From Gemmiger sp. An194 (GTDB lineage: Bacteria; Bacillota; Clostridia; Oscillospirales; Ruminococcaceae), in contig NZ_NFKA01000004.1 in assembly GCF_002160145.1 (NCBI RefSeq), forward strand, positions 124,001 through 188,000: a DNA stretch of 64,000 nt. Reading direction: 5' to 3'. Made by a program: the position numbers and the translations under genes. The notes beneath the pieces are model-generated. The model saw nothing but the letters and a program-made list of their open reading frames with translations. It ran no database searches and was not told the origin of the DNA. Shown here piece by piece: positions 24,067 through 33,153 of this stretch (positions are counted from its first letter, which is position 1; the number at the start of each line of letters is the position of its first letter).

Positions 24067-26661
24067 TTATTGCAGCGCGTTTTTGATTTCACACAGGAAT
24101 TGCAGCCCCTCGATACCGGTCAGCGTGTTCAGATCGGTATCCCGCAGCTTGTCCAGAATCTCGCTGGGCAGCGCCGGGCTGCTCATCTCCTCCACCACGC
24201 CGAAGTCCAGCTGCTCCACCTGCTGCTTCTTGGGCGCGGATGCCTCCAGTGCACGCAGCACTTCTTTGGCCCGCTTGGTCACACTGTCCGGCAGACCGGC
24301 CAGCTTCGCCACCTGAATGCCGTAGCTGTCGTCGGCCGGGCCGCGCACGATCCGCCGCAGGAAGGTGATGTCGTCCCCCCGCTTTTTCACTGCGATGTTG
24401 TAGTTCTTCACGCAGTCCATGGCGCTTTCCAGCTCGGTCAGCTCATGGTAGTGGGTGGCAAACAGGGTCTTGCAGCCAATCTGCCCGGCGATGTGCTCCA
24501 CCACTGCCCGTGCAATGCTCATTCCGTCGAAGGTGGAGGTACCGCGGCCGATCTCATCCAGAATGACCAGACTGCGCTTGGTGGCGTATTGCAGGATCTC
24601 GGCCACCTCGGTCATCTCCACCATGAAGGTAGACTGGCCGGCGGCCAGATCGTCCGACGCGCCCACGCGGGTGAAGATAGCATCCACCACGCCCACCCGG
24701 CATTCCTGCGCCGGGACAAAACTGCCGATCTGCGCCATCAGGGTGATGAGCGCATTCTGGCGCATGTAGGTGGATTTACCGGCCATGTTGGGGCCGGTGA
24801 TGATGAGCATGTTGTTTTCCCCGCAGTCCAGCAGGGTGTTGTTGGGCACGAACAGGCTACCTTTGAGCATCTGCTCGATGACCGGATGGCGGCCTTCGGT
24901 GATAATCAGCTCGTCGCCGTCGTCCACCACCGGGCGCACATAGTTGTTGTTTACCGCAACCTGGGCAAGCGCCGTGAACACGTCCAGCTGAGCCAGGGCG
25001 GAGGCGGTGTTCTGCACCCGCAAAATCTGGGCGGAGAGGTCCTGCAGCAGGTCCTCGAACAGCTGCCGCTCCAGTGCCAGCAGCCGCTCGCTTGCCCCCA
25101 GGATCTTGCCCTCCAGCTGCTTGAGCTCCTCGGTGATGTAGCGCTCCGCATTGGCCAAGGTCTGCTTGCGGATAAAGTTCTCCGGCACCTGATCGGTGAA
25201 GGACTTGCTGACCTCCAGATAGTAGCCGAACACCCGGTTGTAGCCAACTTTCAGGGTACGGATACCGGTCTCCTCCTTCATGCGTGCTTCCAGCTGGGAC
25301 AGATAGCCCTTACCCCCGTGCACGATGTCGCGCAGCTCGTCCACCTCAGCGTTGTAGCCCTGCTTGATGACACCGCCGTCCTTCAGGGTGGCGGGGGTCT
25401 CCTCATCCAGTGCGGCAAAAATCCGGTCCCGGATATCCTCCAGGGGATCAATGCGCTGGGCCAGATCCTCCAGCTCCGGGCAGCCGCAGCCGGCGGCCAG
25501 CTCCCGGATCAGGGGCAGCTGGGTGCAGGTGCTGGCCAATGCGTAGATCTCCTTGGGGGTGGCGGAGCCGTAAACCGTGCGGGTCATCAGCCGCTCCATG
25601 TCGAACACGTGGGACAGCGCCTCGCTCAGCTCGGCCCGCTGGATGTTCTCGCTGTAAAGGGCCTGCACACAGTTGAGCCGGCGGTTGATGGCCGCCGAGC
25701 TGACCAAAGGCTGCTCCAGCCAGCTGCGCAGAAGGCGCTTGCCCATGGCAGTCTGGGTCTTGTCCAGCACCCAGAGCAGGGTGCCCCGCTTTTCCCGGCC
25801 GCGCATGGTCTCGGTCAGCTCCAGATTGGCGCGGGTCACCGGGGAAAGCTGCATGTACTGGGCCTCGGCGTAGCTGTGCACCAGCTTGAGCCGCTCCACG
25901 CCCTTTTTCTGGGTGCGATGCAGATAGCCCAGCAGTGCGCTCAGCGCCGCGTGGGCATTGCCGTCCCGGGAAAGGCCGGTGGCCTTGGACCAGTCCGCGC
26001 CAAACTGCTCGGTCAGCAGCCGCTCCACCTCATCCGGGGCGTAGCACTCGTCCTCCATCAGCTCCACCGAACAGGTCATGTGCTGCTTGATGTAGGCAGT
26101 CACATCCTTGAAATCCAAAAGGGCCGTGTTGAACAGCAGCTCACTGGGATTGTAGCGGCACAGCTCCGCGATCAGCTGGGTGGAGAGCTTCTCCCCTGCC
26201 AGCTCGGTGGTGTGGGCGCTGCCGGTGGAAACGTCGGCAAAGCAGACGCCGATGCTCCCGTTCTTTAAGTATACACTGCCGATGTAGTTGTTTTTGTCGT
26301 CCTGCAGCATGCTGCTCTCGATCACGGTGCCCGGAGTGATCACTCGGATGATATCCCGCTTGACCAGGCCCTTGGCAGCGGCAGGGTCTTCCATCTGCTC
26401 GCAGATGGCGACCTTATAGCCCTTTGCGATCAGCTTCGCCACATAGTTTTCGTAGCTGTGGAAGGGCACGCCGCACATGGGGGCCCGCTCCTCCTGCCCG
26501 CAGTCGCGGCCGGTGAGGGTAAGCTCCAGTTCCTTGGACGCCAGAATCGCGTCGTCGTAGAACATCTCGTAAAAATCGCCCAACCGGAAGAAGACGATCT
26601 CGTCCTTATGCTTCTTTTTAATTTCGAAGTATTGCGCCATCATGGGCGAAAGCTGTGCCAA
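24067..26661 (-). CDS. mutS: DNA mismatch repair protein MutS
   Basis: MutS recognises mismatches and loops. The 864-residue protein has the mismatch-reading FFRLGDFYEMF motif near residue 24, connector and lever domains, the P-loop GPNMAGKSTYMRQ near residue 612, a DEIGRGTSTFDG Walker B and the dimer helix at the end. The start is TTG at 26661, with GAGGTGAT upstream. It forms a run with mutL and miaA and follows a hairpin after the YlbF-family gene. Confidence 0.96.
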   Translation of the reverse strand: MAQLSPMMAQYFEIKKKHKDEIVFFRLGDFYEMFYDDAILASKELELTLTGRDCGQEERAPMCGVPFHSYENYVAKLIAKGYKVAICEQMEDPAAAKGLVKRDIIRVITPGTVIESSMLQDDKNNYIGSVYLKNGSIGVCFADVSTGSAHTTELAGEKLSTQLIAELCRYNPSELLFNTALLDFKDVTAYIKQHMTCSVELMEDECYAPDEVERLLTEQFGADWSKATGLSRDGNAHAALSALLGYLHRTQKKGVERLKLVHSYAEAQYMQLSPVTRANLELTETMRGREKRGTLLWVLDKTQTAMGKRLLRSWLEQPLVSSAAINRRLNCVQALYSENIQRAELSEALSHVFDMERLMTRTVYGSATPKEIYALASTCTQLPLIRELAAGCGCPELEDLAQRIDPLEDIRDRIFAALDEETPATLKDGGVIKQGYNAEVDELRDIVHGGKGYLSQLEARMKEETGIRTLKVGYNRVFGYYLEVSKSFTDQVPENFIRKQTLANAERYITEELKQLEGKILGASERLLALERQLFEDLLQDLSAQILRVQNTASALAQLDVFTALAQVAVNNNYVRPVVDDGDELIITEGRHPVIEQMLKGSLFVPNNTLLDCGENNMLIITGPNMAGKSTYMRQNALITLMAQIGSFVPAQECRVGVVDAIFTRVGASDDLAAGQSTFMVEMTEVAEILQYATKRSLVILDEIGRGTSTFDGMSIARAVVEHIAGQIGCKTLFATHYHELTELESAMDCVKNYNIAVKKRGDDITFLRRIVRGPADDSYGIQVAKLAGLPDSVTKRAKEVLRALEASAPKKQQVEQLDFGVVEEMSSPALPSEILDKLRDTDLNTLTGIEGLQFLCEIKNALQ

Positions 26662-26697
26662 CGGTTATCACCTCTGCATTTTTTCAAACGGGAAAGA

Positions 26698-26742
26698 GTG
26701 CGGCCCAAAGAGCACTGGAACTCAGCACCCTCCGGGCCGCAC
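26698..26742 (-). terminator. hairpin between ylbF-family gene and mutS
   Basis: GTGCGGCCC pairs with GGGCCGCAC. On the minus strand a mixed TCTTTCCCGTTT follows, a poor U-tract, so partial read-through into mutS is likely. Confidence 0.5.
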
Positions 26743-26766
26743 GAACGCTTTTATGGCAAATGCCTT

Positions 26767-27174
26767 TTAGTGGCAGCCGGAGCAGGAAGAGCAGCTGCCG
26801 CTGCAGCCGGCCTGTGGCTCCTGTACGGTCATGGGATCGCCGCCGTTCATCGCGGTATTGATGATGGCGTCGATGTAACCGATCAGGGCTTCAGCCTCAG
26901 CCTTGGCCTCGTTGTAAGCAACCATGCTCTCGCTGTTCATAATGTCGGTGTACAGCTGGTTGACCTTGGCGTTCAGCTCAGCTACCTTTGCCTCGTCGCG
27001 CTCGTCCTTGGCGATCTCGTTGTTCAGATCCAGGCGGGCCAGGTTGAACTCGCCGATCATGTTCTGCAGGTTCTCGTCCGCATCGTTGGCTTTGCGGGCA
27101 GCATCCAGCGCCAGGTAACGAGCGTCGGTCTGCAGGGCAGCGGCGGCTTTCTTAAACAGGTCGATAACGTCCAT
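26767..27174 (-). CDS. YlbF/YmcA family regulator with cysteine tail
   Basis: The 135-residue protein is a helical YlbF (RicF)-type domain, from DVIDLFKKAAAALQ to DAIINTAMNGG. It ends in a tail of four cysteines and a histidine (CSGSCSSCSGCH). In Bacillus the RicA-RicF-RicT complex binds iron-sulfur clusters and guides mRNA processing by RNase Y. The cysteine tail fits a metal-binding role, but the partners are not in this window. AAAGGAG precedes the ATG and it has its own promoter. Confidence 0.8.
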   Translation of the reverse strand: MDVIDLFKKAAAALQTDARYLALDAARKANDADENLQNMIGEFNLARLDLNNEIAKDERDEAKVAELNAKVNQLYTDIMNSESMVAYNEAKAEAEALIGYIDAIINTAMNGGDPMTVQEPQAGCSGSCSSCSGCH

Positions 27175-27214
27175 GATAATTCTCCTTTGATTGGAACAAT
27201 TTTATAATAAAAAT

Positions 27215-27223
27215 ATTATACCA
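27215..27223 (-). promoter_or_regulatory. extended -10 promoter of ylbF-family gene
   Basis: TGGTATAAT on the minus strand is an extended -10 element about 41 bases before the start codon. No good -35 box is seen upstream, where the miaB terminator lies. Confidence 0.6.
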
Positions 27224-27232
27224 CAAAATTAC

Positions 27233-27259
27233 AAAAAACAGCGGCTGGCGCAGTTTTTT
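27233..27259 (-). terminator. terminator after miaB
   Basis: A compact hairpin (AAAAAACTGCG, loop CCAGC, CGCTGTTTTTT read on the minus strand) has one T-T mismatch. It begins at the miaB stop and ends in six U residues. Confidence 0.7.
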
Positions 27260-28641
27260 CACACAAGCTCGCCTTTGAGCACCGTGCCGCGGGAACCGGT
27301 CAGGTGCACCATGGCATAGCTGCCCACCAGAGTGGGCTCGGCGGCAAACTCCACTACCAGGTTGTTGGTCAGACGGCCGGAAAGGGTGCCTTCGTCCCGC
27401 CCGGGGCCTTCCACCAGCACCCGCTGGGTCTGGCCGGTCATGTCTGCCACCAGCTTGCGGGCGATCTCGTCCTGCACGCTGAGCAGCCGGGCCATGCGGT
27501 CGGTCTTCTCCTTGCGGGTAATGGGGTCCGGCATGGTGGCGGCCTTGGTGCCGCTGCGCTTGGAATAGATGAAGGTGAACAGCTGCATGTAGCCCACCTT
27601 GCGGATCAGCTCCAGCGTACCCTCAAAATCCTCCTCGGTCTCGCCGGGGAAGCCCACGATGATATCGCTGGAGAAGGTGATTCCGGGGATCTTCTCCTTG
27701 GCATAGTCCATCAGCTCCAGGTACTGGGCCACGGTGTAGTGGCGGTTCATCTGGGCCAGAATCCGGTCACTGCCGCTCTGCACCGGCAGATGCAGATGGT
27801 TGCAGATCTTGTCCTGGGCGGCGATGGTGTCGATCAGCTTGCGGCTGGCATCCTTGGGATGGCTGGTCATGAAGCGGATGTGATAATCGCCGGGCACGGT
27901 GCACAGCAGGTTCAAAAGATCGGAGAAGTCGATCTGCTCATCCAGACCCTTGCCATAGGAGTTCACGTTCTGACCCAGCAGAGTGATTTCCTTGTAGCCT
28001 GCGTCTACCAGCTCCTTGAACTCGGCCAGAATGTCCGCGCTGCGGCGGCTGCGCTCCCGCCCGCGCACATAGGGCACGATGCAATAGGTGCAGAAGTTGT
28101 CGCAGCCGTACATGATGGGCAGCCAGGCCCGGAAGTTGGAATCCCGGCGGATGGGGGTTTCCTCCACCACCTCGGCCCGCTCGGTGGGCGTGAGCAGGAT
28201 GCGCTTTTTGTTGCCGGCGATCTTCTCGCACAGCAGCTGCGGCAGGGTGTCGATGCCGTTCACACCGAACACGATATCCACAAAGGGATAGCTTTCGCGG
28301 ATCTTGTCCACGATGCTCTGCTGCTGGGCCATGCAGCCGCACAGGCCGATGATCAGGCCGGGCTTGTCCTTTTTCAACCGCTTGAGCGCGCCCACGTTGC
28401 CAAAGACCCGCTGCTCCGCATGCTCCCGAACCGCGCAGGTGTTGAAGAGGATCAGGTCCGCCTCCTCCACCGAGTCGCACATACCGTAGCCGATGTCTGC
28501 CAGAACGCCCTTGATCTTCTCGCCGTCATTCACGTTCTGCTGGCAGCCGAAGGAATGCACATAGGCCAGCGGGGGGCTGTCGTACCATTTGGCCACCAGC
28601 TCCGCCGCCTGTTTGTTATGTTCAAAATGAATGATCTCCAA
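27259..28641 (-). CDS. miaB: tRNA-2-methylthio-N6-dimethylallyladenosine synthase
   Basis: MiaB is a radical SAM methylthiotransferase that finishes the A37 modification begun by MiaA. The N-terminal domain has three cysteines (FGCQQN, NTCAVRE, GCMAQQ). The radical SAM motif CDNFCTYC is at about residue 179, and a TRAM RNA-binding domain is at the end. The 460-residue length is normal. The start is a TTG with AAGGAG 8 bases ahead. It is the first gene of its transcript, after the ABC-transporter terminator. Confidence 0.95.
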   Translation of the reverse strand: MEIIHFEHNKQAAELVAKWYDSPPLAYVHSFGCQQNVNDGEKIKGVLADIGYGMCDSVEEADLILFNTCAVREHAEQRVFGNVGALKRLKKDKPGLIIGLCGCMAQQQSIVDKIRESYPFVDIVFGVNGIDTLPQLLCEKIAGNKKRILLTPTERAEVVEETPIRRDSNFRAWLPIMYGCDNFCTYCIVPYVRGRERSRRSADILAEFKELVDAGYKEITLLGQNVNSYGKGLDEQIDFSDLLNLLCTVPGDYHIRFMTSHPKDASRKLIDTIAAQDKICNHLHLPVQSGSDRILAQMNRHYTVAQYLELMDYAKEKIPGITFSSDIIVGFPGETEEDFEGTLELIRKVGYMQLFTFIYSKRSGTKAATMPDPITRKEKTDRMARLLSVQDEIARKLVADMTGQTQRVLVEGPGRDEGTLSGRLTNNLVVEFAAEPTLVGSYAMVHLTGSRGTVLKGELV

Positions 28642-28766
28642 AATTTGAGCTCCTTCTGAAAATAGCTTGGTTTCAATACACCGTTTTAGTATACAATACT
28701 TTTGCCCGTTTCACAAGCCCTTTGCGTCGGATATCCGTGCCTCCGGCAGTAAAATTGCAGGCACGC

Positions 28767-28810
28767 AAAAGCCCCGGCCGCCGAAAAGTATTTTTCAGCG
28801 GCCAGGGCCT
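28767..28810 (-). terminator. terminator after ABC permease
   Basis: GC-rich arms around GGCCGC/GCGGCC close a loop and run into TTTT on the minus strand. It ends the two-component/ABC transcript. Confidence 0.75.
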
Positions 28811-28832
28811 GTTTTCTATCGTATTCTTCCGG

Positions 28833-31394
28833 TTATTCCGCCTGCCGCATCCGCTCCACCACTGGCTGCCCGGCTCCGAAGTGCAGCGCCAGCCGCGGAA
28901 CCAGCAGCCCCAGTCCCGCCAGCACAGGAACCGCCGCCAGAAGCGGCCAGACCACAAACCGGTAGCTGGTAAAGAACAGGCCATCCACCAGCGGCTTCAC
29001 GCACAGCAGCGAAACGCCGACCCCTACACCCAGACTGCACAGGACGGTGAACAGCGCATAGCAGCTGCCCTCCAGTGCCACCATCGTCTGAAGCTGCCGC
29101 CTGGTCATGCCGATGGCCTCCATCACGGCAAATTCCCGGCGGCGTGTGATGATACCCGTCAGGATGGAGTTGACAAAGTTCAGCACACCGATCAGCCCGA
29201 TCACCAGCGAAAGTGAGCCGCCCACCGCCACGAACAGAAATTGCATCCCGGTGTATTCCTGGATATAGCCGTCCCGGGAGCGGTAGTCCATCAGCGGGTC
29301 GATCTGATTGGTGTAGAGGTTCAGGTATTGCTCCATGGCCTCCACCGACTCCGGCTCCACCTCGAAGGCGTAGTTCATCTTGTTGGCGGTGTTGCACATT
29401 CCCGCATACACATCCGCCGTGGTGTAATAGACGAATTCGGAAAAGCTGGCCTGCGCCGTCTCACAGTAATAGGCGGGATTGATCACCGACAGGACAGTGA
29501 AAGTGCGCCGGGCGCCGTCTGCATCGTACAGGGTAACCACATCGCCCGCTTTGTGGCGCTGGTCCGGTTCCAGCTCGCCCTCGTCGTTCACCTGGCCCGC
29601 AAAAAGGATGTATTCACCGGTGGAAAGCTTCTGCCGGATCGTTTCCGGGTCGTGCTCCCCTTCCATCACCTGCAGATTGTTCAGAATGAAATCATCCGCT
29701 CCATAGATTACGGTAAGGGGATTCTTTTTCTCATCCACCGCCTGGGGCCGGTTTCTCCCGTCATTCCGGCAGGGGTTCCCCACTTCATCCCAGATGGTAT
29801 CCTCCGGCCATTGGTACTCCTCCGCCCAGGAATAGATGTCGCACCAGATCGCGCCGCCCTGCACAAAGCCCTCCTGCGCCTGCACATTGGCAATCAATGT
29901 ATCGCTCACCGCATCCTCACCGTCCAGTGCGCGGAAGGAATCGATTCCCCAATAGCGTGCGTTGGCCACCACAAAGTCCGTTTTGATGAAGCGTGCCAGA
30001 TATTTGTCCATATCGAAGCTGCCCGCCAGCGTGAACACACTGTTCATGAGTACCAAAGAAAGGCTCATGGAAAGGACCACCAGCACGGCACGGCGCTTGT
30101 TGCGCCCCACATTGGACAGGGCCATCCGCCAGAGTTTCCCGCCGCCGGTGGAGCGCTTCGTCTTTTTAGCGGTTCTGCCGTTTCCTTCGGTATACCGGAC
30201 AGCCTCCACCGGGGAAACCTTTGCGGCAAGCCGGGCGGGCTTACGCATACTCAGCAGCACCGTGATCACCGAAAAGGCCGCAGCCCCCAGAAAAACCGCC
30301 GGGTTCAGCGCCAGTTTGACATCGTCCACCGTATTGACCATCTGCAAAATGAGCGGTGTGAATGCCGTGCCCAGCAAAAAGCCCAGCACCAGCCCCACAG
30401 GGATGCCAAAGCCGCACAGCACCAGCGCCTGGCGGCGCAGAATCCGCCGGATCTGCTTTGCGGTGGTTCCGATGGTTTTCAGCAAGCCATAGTAGCGGAT
30501 ATCCTGCATGACGGAGATCTGAAAAATATTGTAGATGATCAGATACCCGGTGAGCATGATCAGCAGAAGAAGCCCCGCAACCGCGCCGATGCTGGCCCAG
30601 TCAGTGATCCCGGCGCCCACATAAGCCCAGTTCTCGTTCCATTCCACCTCTTCGGCAAGGCCCGCCTTTTCGGCCATGGCTCGCAGCTTACCGCTGATGT
30701 TGAAGCTGCCAGAAAAGGTCACATCACACTGAATCAATCCCACCTGGCTGCCAGTCTGTTTGCTTGCCTCGGTCAGTTCATCGGCATGCTCCGCAAGATA
30801 GGCTTCGCTCACGATACCGAAGCCCGTGTTCATGATATCGCTGTAGCCGAACCAGCCCACCAGTGTGAACCGGCGCTCGATCACCGGCTGGTCGTAGTCC
30901 AGCTTGAGCTGCAGCGTAATGGTCTGCCCTTCCTCGGGAGTGATTCCAAGCAGCTCCAGACTTCGCTCATCCATGGCGATCTCATCCGCCGCCTGAGGTA
31001 CACGCCCGCCGGTCAGCTGGCAGAACCGGCGCTCGTAGGCATCCGGTTGCTGATACCACAGCTCCAGATGACGCTTTAAAAACTCCGGATTTTCCACCTC
31101 ATAGGCACAGATGATGTTCCGGTCCAGAATGGCTCCCGCCGGGGCTGCCTGTTTGAGCTGGTCAAACTGCTCCTGGGTAAGGTCCTTGAAGGTGCCGTGA
31201 GCACTGCCGCCGGACTGAAGCATGGTGCTGTATTGAAAGGAAGCAATCAGGTTGCCGCCAATGGAAAACACACTGGTGAACAGGATGGTGGTGAGCATAA
31301 TTGCCAGAATGGCAATCAGATTGCGGCCCCGGTTTGCCCGGAAGCTTTTGTCCGCCAGGCGATGCAGGGCCTTGCGGTTGTCGATCTTCAGCAC
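28833..31394 (-). CDS. ABC transporter permease, two FtsX domains
   Basis: The 853-residue membrane protein has an N-terminal helix (about 25-48), a large outer domain, a block of helices (about 255-400) and a second helix plus outer domain (about 430-715). The last three helices lie near 725-845. That is the duplicated FtsX/MacB-like plan of permeases for peptide or lipoprotein export and for antimicrobial-peptide resistance. The start is a GTG. It follows the ATPase gene by a few bases, and a kinase/regulator pair upstream suggests induced expression. Confidence 0.85.
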   Translation of the reverse strand: MLKIDNRKALHRLADKSFRANRGRNLIAILAIMLTTILFTSVFSIGGNLIASFQYSTMLQSGGSAHGTFKDLTQEQFDQLKQAAPAGAILDRNIICAYEVENPEFLKRHLELWYQQPDAYERRFCQLTGGRVPQAADEIAMDERSLELLGITPEEGQTITLQLKLDYDQPVIERRFTLVGWFGYSDIMNTGFGIVSEAYLAEHADELTEASKQTGSQVGLIQCDVTFSGSFNISGKLRAMAEKAGLAEEVEWNENWAYVGAGITDWASIGAVAGLLLLIMLTGYLIIYNIFQISVMQDIRYYGLLKTIGTTAKQIRRILRRQALVLCGFGIPVGLVLGFLLGTAFTPLILQMVNTVDDVKLALNPAVFLGAAAFSVITVLLSMRKPARLAAKVSPVEAVRYTEGNGRTAKKTKRSTGGGKLWRMALSNVGRNKRRAVLVVLSMSLSLVLMNSVFTLAGSFDMDKYLARFIKTDFVVANARYWGIDSFRALDGEDAVSDTLIANVQAQEGFVQGGAIWCDIYSWAEEYQWPEDTIWDEVGNPCRNDGRNRPQAVDEKKNPLTVIYGADDFILNNLQVMEGEHDPETIRQKLSTGEYILFAGQVNDEGELEPDQRHKAGDVVTLYDADGARRTFTVLSVINPAYYCETAQASFSEFVYYTTADVYAGMCNTANKMNYAFEVEPESVEAMEQYLNLYTNQIDPLMDYRSRDGYIQEYTGMQFLFVAVGGSLSLVIGLIGVLNFVNSILTGIITRRREFAVMEAIGMTRRQLQTMVALEGSCYALFTVLCSLGVGVGVSLLCVKPLVDGLFFTSYRFVVWPLLAAVPVLAGLGLLVPRLALHFGAGQPVVERMRQAE

Positions 31395-31400
31395 AGCCCA

Positions 31401-32072
31401 TCACCGCCCTTCCCGGATACGGCCATCCTCAATGCGCACGATCCGGTCCGCCAGCTGGGCAATCTCTTCGTTGTGGGTGATCATCACAATGGTCTGCCCG
31501 AATCGCTCGCTGGTCACCCGAAGCAGGCTGAGCACATCCTGGCTGGTCTTGGAATCCAGGTTGCCGGTGGGCTCATCCGCCAGAAGAATGGCGGGCTTTG
31601 TGGCCAGAGCACGGGCAATGGCCACCCGCTGCTGCTGGCCGCCGGAAAGCTGACTGGGCAGGCTTTGCAGCTTGTTTTCCAGCCCCAGCGTGGCGATGAT
31701 CCGACTCACAAAGGCCCGGTCCACCCGGTTGCCGTCCAGTTCTATGGGCAGCACGATATTCTCATACACGTTCAGCACCGGCACCAGGTTATAGCTTTGG
31801 AACACAAAGCCGATCTTGCGGCGGCGAAAGATGGTAAGCGCATCCTTTTTCCGCTGGAAGATGTCCTTGCCCTCCACCAGCACCTTTCCGCTGGTGGGTT
31901 CATCCAACCCGCCCAGCATGTGCAGCAGGGTGGATTTTCCGCTGCCGCTGGTGCCCACGATGGCTACGAATTCCCCTTCCTCCACGGTAAGGTCCACCCC
32001 GTCCAGGGCGCGCACCTGGGTCTCGCCCTCGCCGTAGTATTTTTTCAGCGCTCTTGTTTCCAGAACGTTCAT
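31401..32072 (-). CDS. ABC transporter ATP-binding protein, MacB/LolD type
   Basis: The 223-residue ATPase has Walker A GTSGSGKST, the LSGGQQQRVAIARAL signature, Walker B ILLADEPTGNLD and the H-loop ITHNEE. The sequence places it with MacB/LolD/BceA-type ATPases that pair with FtsX-fold permeases. The ATG at 32072 is chosen because GGAGG precedes it; the longer open frame upstream runs through a hairpin and promoter. It is cotranscribed with the permease. Confidence 0.92.
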   Translation of the reverse strand: MNVLETRALKKYYGEGETQVRALDGVDLTVEEGEFVAIVGTSGSGKSTLLHMLGGLDEPTSGKVLVEGKDIFQRKKDALTIFRRRKIGFVFQSYNLVPVLNVYENIVLPIELDGNRVDRAFVSRIIATLGLENKLQSLPSQLSGGQQQRVAIARALATKPAILLADEPTGNLDSKTSQDVLSLLRVTSERFGQTIVMITHNEEIAQLADRIVRIEDGRIREGR

Positions 32073-32090
32073 ACCTCCAAAACCTCCCGA

Positions 32091-32150
32091 TAAAAATAGT
32101 CTGTGCAGTAAAGATTGCGCGAACGCACTTTTCTTTACAGCACAGACTAT
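32091..32150 (-). terminator. long hairpin between kinase and ABC genes
   Basis: Two 18-base arms (32096-32113 and 32133-32150) match at 17 positions. On the minus strand the stem is followed by TTTTTA. It should end or attenuate the regulator-kinase transcript. The upstream arm holds most of the ABC promoter's -10 box. Confidence 0.75.
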
Positions 32151-32177
32151 ACCAAACAAAGCTTACCGCAGCCTTAC
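32146..32177 (-). promoter_or_regulatory. ABC operon promoter with direct repeat
   Basis: The -10 box TATAGT (32146-32151) is preceded by TGG. Two GTAAG repeats, 11 bp apart (32162-32166 and 32173-32177), cover the -35 region, where an OmpR-family regulator could bind in tandem. The promoter is seen; control by the neighbouring regulator is inferred. Confidence 0.55.
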
Positions 32178-32205
32178 AGGCAGCGAGGCAAAACGAACAG
32201 TTCTG

Positions 32206-33153
32206 TCACATTTGCGCTTCCAGGGGCAGATACAGCGAAAACTCGCTGCCCTTGCCCGGTTCCGATGCCAGCTTGATGTAACCACCCTGCAGCGTGGTAA
32301 TCTGCCTTGCCAGGGCCAGTCCTACTCCGACACCCAGGCTTTTTGACGCAGCGCTGCCCCGGTAGAACCGGCGGAACACCGCCGCCTGCTCCGCTTCCGG
32401 AATGCCGGGACCGTCGTCCTGCACGGTAATACGGCAGAGCATGGCGTACTGCTCACAGGCAACGGATACATGCCCGCCCGCCGGGGTGTACTTGATGGCG
32501 TTGTCCACCAGGTTGCCCACCGCCTCCTGGGTCCACTTACAGTCAAAGCAGGCCCGGGCACCCGTGGACAAAACCCGCAGCGAAACGCTCTTTTGCTCTG
32601 CCACGGGCCGGAAGGAATGTTCCAGCGCCCGCAGCAATGGTTCCAGCGCTTGAACCTCGGTCACAGGTTGAACAACTCCACTTTCCAGACGGGACAGCTT
32701 GACCAGCGCCTCAATCAGAAACCGGAGTTTTTCGGCCTCGGTGTTGACCTGAGCCAGCATGGGGCGGGCGGCTGCGGGCAATGGCTGCTCATCCAGCAGC
32801 TGTCCATAGAGCAGGATATTCGCCAGCGGGGTCTTGGTCTGGTGGGAGATGTCCCCGATCAGGGACTTGATTCGTCCCCGGTCCTCCTCGATTGCTTTGC
32901 GGGAAAGCTGACTGGAGTGCAGAAACCGGCTCAGCTTTTCCTCCAGGCGGGAAAGCCGGGCTTCGCTGTAGTCCCCCTGTTCAAAGCTGCCCGCAATGGC
33001 CTGCTCCAGCATCTGTTCCAGGCGGCGCATGGTGCGCCGAGTGTGCCAGCCATAAACGGCCACACAGATGCCTGCTGCCGCAACTGTCAGCGTGAGCAAT
33101 CCCAGCAGCAGAGCCAACTGCCCGGGGGTGACACCAAAAAACCAATCATTCAT
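32206..33153 (-). CDS. sensor histidine kinase
   Basis: The 315-residue kinase has only one clear membrane helix (about 12-34) and no outer sensor domain. A short linker and the H-box DISHQTKTPLANI follow, then the N-box LVDNAIKY, G1 DDGPGIPE and G2 GVGVGLALA. The lack of a sensor suggests that it reads the membrane or the transporter itself, as BceS-type kinases do; that is inference. The ATG at 33153 overlaps the regulator gene by 8 bases. Confidence 0.9.
   Translation of the reverse strand: MNDWFFGVTPGQLALLLGLLTLTVAAAGICVAVYGWHTRRTMRRLEQMLEQAIAGSFEQGDYSEARLSRLEEKLSRFLHSSQLSRKAIEEDRGRIKSLIGDISHQTKTPLANILLYGQLLDEQPLPAAARPMLAQVNTEAEKLRFLIEALVKLSRLESGVVQPVTEVQALEPLLRALEHSFRPVAEQKSVSLRVLSTGARACFDCKWTQEAVGNLVDNAIKYTPAGGHVSVACEQYAMLCRITVQDDGPGIPEAEQAAVFRRFYRGSAASKSLGVGVGLALARQITTLQGGYIKLASEPGKGSEFSLYLPLEAQM

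Noticed and set aside
23800-26268. An 822-codon open frame on the plus strand
   Set aside because: It lies wholly opposite mutS and the start of mutL, which are certain. Its product is low-complexity (Leu, His, Gln, Gly) and typical of the antisense frame of a GC-rich gene.
28673-28984. A 103-codon minus-strand frame after the ABC permease
   Set aside because: It overlaps the permease C-terminus in another frame and crosses the terminator at 28767-28810.
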